DNA of 64,000 nt from Helicobacter typhlonius (GTDB lineage Bacteria > Campylobacterota > Campylobacteria > Campylobacterales > Helicobacteraceae). Below the pieces are notes generated by a model. The model saw only the letters and a program-made list of their open reading frames with translations. It was not told the DNA's origin and did not search any database. The stretch covers positions 806,001 through 870,000 of the forward strand of contig NZ_LN907858.1 of the NCBI RefSeq assembly GCF_001460635.1. Reading direction: 5' to 3'. Numbering within the stretch: the stretch's first letter is position 1; every line of letters begins with the position of its first letter. The position numbers and the translations under genes were made by a program. Of the stretch, positions 62,794 to 64,000 are shown piece after piece.

Positions 62794-64000
62794 CTAATGA
62801 GATGAAGCTTTTTTGGCTTGATAGGATTCTATGGTATGCAAAATCATTTTAATTTTATCTATATCTTTCACACCCGGCACACTCTCCACGCCCGAGCTAA
62901 TATCAAGCATTGTAGGAGAGAGGGAAAGAAACTCATTGATATTATCCGCACTAATGCCCCCAGCGATACACAAATATCGCTCTTTAAGATGACAAAGCAC
63001 ATTTGTGTCAATCCTTTTCCCAGAGCCGCCGCCTTGCGCACTTTGAGAATCTACAAGACAAAATGCCCCCTCATAATCAGCGATAAAATCCTCTGCCTTA
63101 GCGATATTTTGCACTCCATAGAAGCAAAAAGTTGCCTCTTTAAGCGGGATATGCGCAAATGTATGCGGTGTGAGCGAGTCTAGTCCGTGTAACTGAATCG
63201 CATCAATATGCCCCTGCTCATAAAGTGTTTTTGCCTCATTGAGTGCATTTTTATCATCTTTTACAACCACTACGCGCAAAATATGCGGATAAAGCGAGTG
63301 CAGAGCCTTACTTATCTCCTTTATGCGCTTAGATTCTATAAATCGTGGGCTATTTTGGGCGAGGATAAAGCCCAGCATAAAAGTAATTTTGTGTTGATAT
63401 TTTGTTGCCTCTTCCGCGATAAGTAGCGCGTTATCAAGATTTGTGATACCGCAAACTTTAAGCAGGATTTGAGAATCCCCCACCTGTGCAGATTCTATTT
63501 TTGTAGATTCTATATTATGGCGCGTGAGCGTGGGGAAAGTGTAGCGATAAAAGCGCGGTTGCTGATTTTTACCGATGAGAAAGGCATTTTTGAGTGATTG
63601 TAGGGCGCGAGTTGGATTATTGTGAGCGACAAGATAGCTTCCGCATAAAATCCCACTAAAGCCAAAGCTTCCCACGATAAAGGCGGAGTGGGGGGAGTTT
63701 ATACCAGATTCAAACATCACTTGCGTGTGGGGCAGGGTGCTTGTGATTGCACTTTTGAGTGCGCACGCCTGAATAATATCAATCTCTAGCGTGTGGAGAT
63801 TCCGCGCATTTATACCTACTAGCGTGGGATTGAGCGGAGCGATAAAATCAATCTCTTTTTGCGTATGTACTTCAAGCAGCGGCGTAATGCCATATTTGAG
63901 GCATTCCTCATAAATTGCTTGAAGGTGTATAAATCCTTTATCCTCATTTATAAACATTGCTGCGATAAGTAGCACCATATCTGCTCCAGCGCGATAGCTT
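62794..64000 (-). CDS. trpCF: Bifunctional TrpC-TrpF (indole-3-glycerol phosphate synthase / PRA isomerase), 5' end outside window
   Basis: The frame stays open to the window edge, and the first visible part (RAGADMVLLIAAM) is the middle of indole-3-glycerol phosphate synthase, so the true start lies beyond 64000. TrpC motifs: PLLEVHTQKEIDF, VGINARNLHTLEID, FESGINSPHSAFI. From about 63460 the TrpF half follows: VKVCGIT-type start (LLKVCGITNLDNALLI), AIQLHG, IAGGISADNI and DISSGVESVPGVKD. Fusions of trpC and trpF occur in H. pylori and enterics. Not near trpBA, which lie at the other end of the window. Confidence 0.92.
   Translation of the reverse strand, partial: SYRAGADMVLLIAAMFINEDKGFIHLQAIYEECLKYGITPLLEVHTQKEIDFIAPLNPTLVGINARNLHTLEIDIIQACALKSAITSTLPHTQVMFESGINSPHSAFIVGSFGFSGILCGSYLVAHNNPTRALQSLKNAFLIGKNQQPRFYRYTFPTLTRHNIESTKIESAQVGDSQILLKVCGITNLDNALLIAEEATKYQHKITFMLGFILAQNSPRFIESKRIKEISKALHSLYPHILRVVVVKDDKNALNEAKTLYEQGHIDAIQLHGLDSLTPHTFAHIPLKEATFCFYGVQNIAKAEDFIADYEGAFCLVDSQSAQGGGSGKRIDTNVLCHLKERYLCIAGGISADNINEFLSLSPTMLDISSGVESVPGVKDIDKIKMILHTIESYQAKKASSH

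Noticed and set aside
1-64000. tRNA, rRNA, tmRNA, RNase P RNA, SRP RNA or CRISPR
   Set aside because: All gaps over 100 bases were read for their usual signatures and repeats; none were seen.

Overview
The window is AT-rich chromosomal DNA (roughly 38 percent GC by eye) from a member of the Campylobacterota, most likely an enterohepatic Helicobacter. The grounds are small Helicobacter-type outer membrane proteins, the flgB-flgC-fliE block behind a sigma-54 type promoter, a short adenylate kinase, the trpC-trpF fusion, a long homopolymeric G tract in front of an outer membrane protein gene, and restriction-modification cassettes set among dense housekeeping genes. No rRNA, tRNA, CRISPR array or IS element was seen.

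Layout. 1-9.5 kb: a flavoprotein reductase, two outer membrane proteins, cca, divergent trpB and trpA, and a large DUF2339 membrane protein. 9.5-20.9 kb: accessory island A between two exact 246-bp direct repeats made of the 5' part of msrB. It carries an LprI-like secreted protein, hsdR, a HipA-like kinase with a DUF3037 partner, an SMC-like ATPase with a small PD-(D/E)xK-type protein, a half-size hsdS, fic and hsdM. 21-23.3 kb: small membrane, secreted and fragmentary genes, possibly type VI secretion cargo leftovers. 23.4-27.3 kb: an oversized guaA whose product is a GMP synthase interrupted twice, by two GNAT domains and then by a third GNAT plus a complete DNA-3-methyladenine glycosylase I. 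27.3-32.9 kb: island B, a DpnII/MboI-like GATC system with a HARE-HTH protein, a nuclease-ATPase and a second methyltransferase, ending in a decayed copy of the guaA 3' end. 32.9-64 kb: mostly core genes: ankyrin protein, adk, a PHP phosphatase, asd, hemE, rpmE, rsmI, a SpoU methyltransferase, an aminotransferase, hom, an outer membrane protein with a poly-G promoter, yraN, ftsI-fliE-flgC-flgB, an M23 peptidase, rplU-rpmA-obgE, an amino-acid ABC transporter, rnhB, two hemerythrins, a CapA-like protein, and trpCF running off the right edge.

How it fits together. Both islands are defence loci next to sequence duplications, and island A looks like nested cassettes. Inside it, fic and hsdM are each preceded by the same array of two 27-bp palindromes with identical spacing, which points to one shared regulator. 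Consistent with a GATC-cutting system, GATC is very rare: about 16 sites in 64 kb by eye, where about 200 would be expected from base composition, and four of the 16 lie inside the DpnII-like cassette itself. The most unusual single gene is the guaA fusion.
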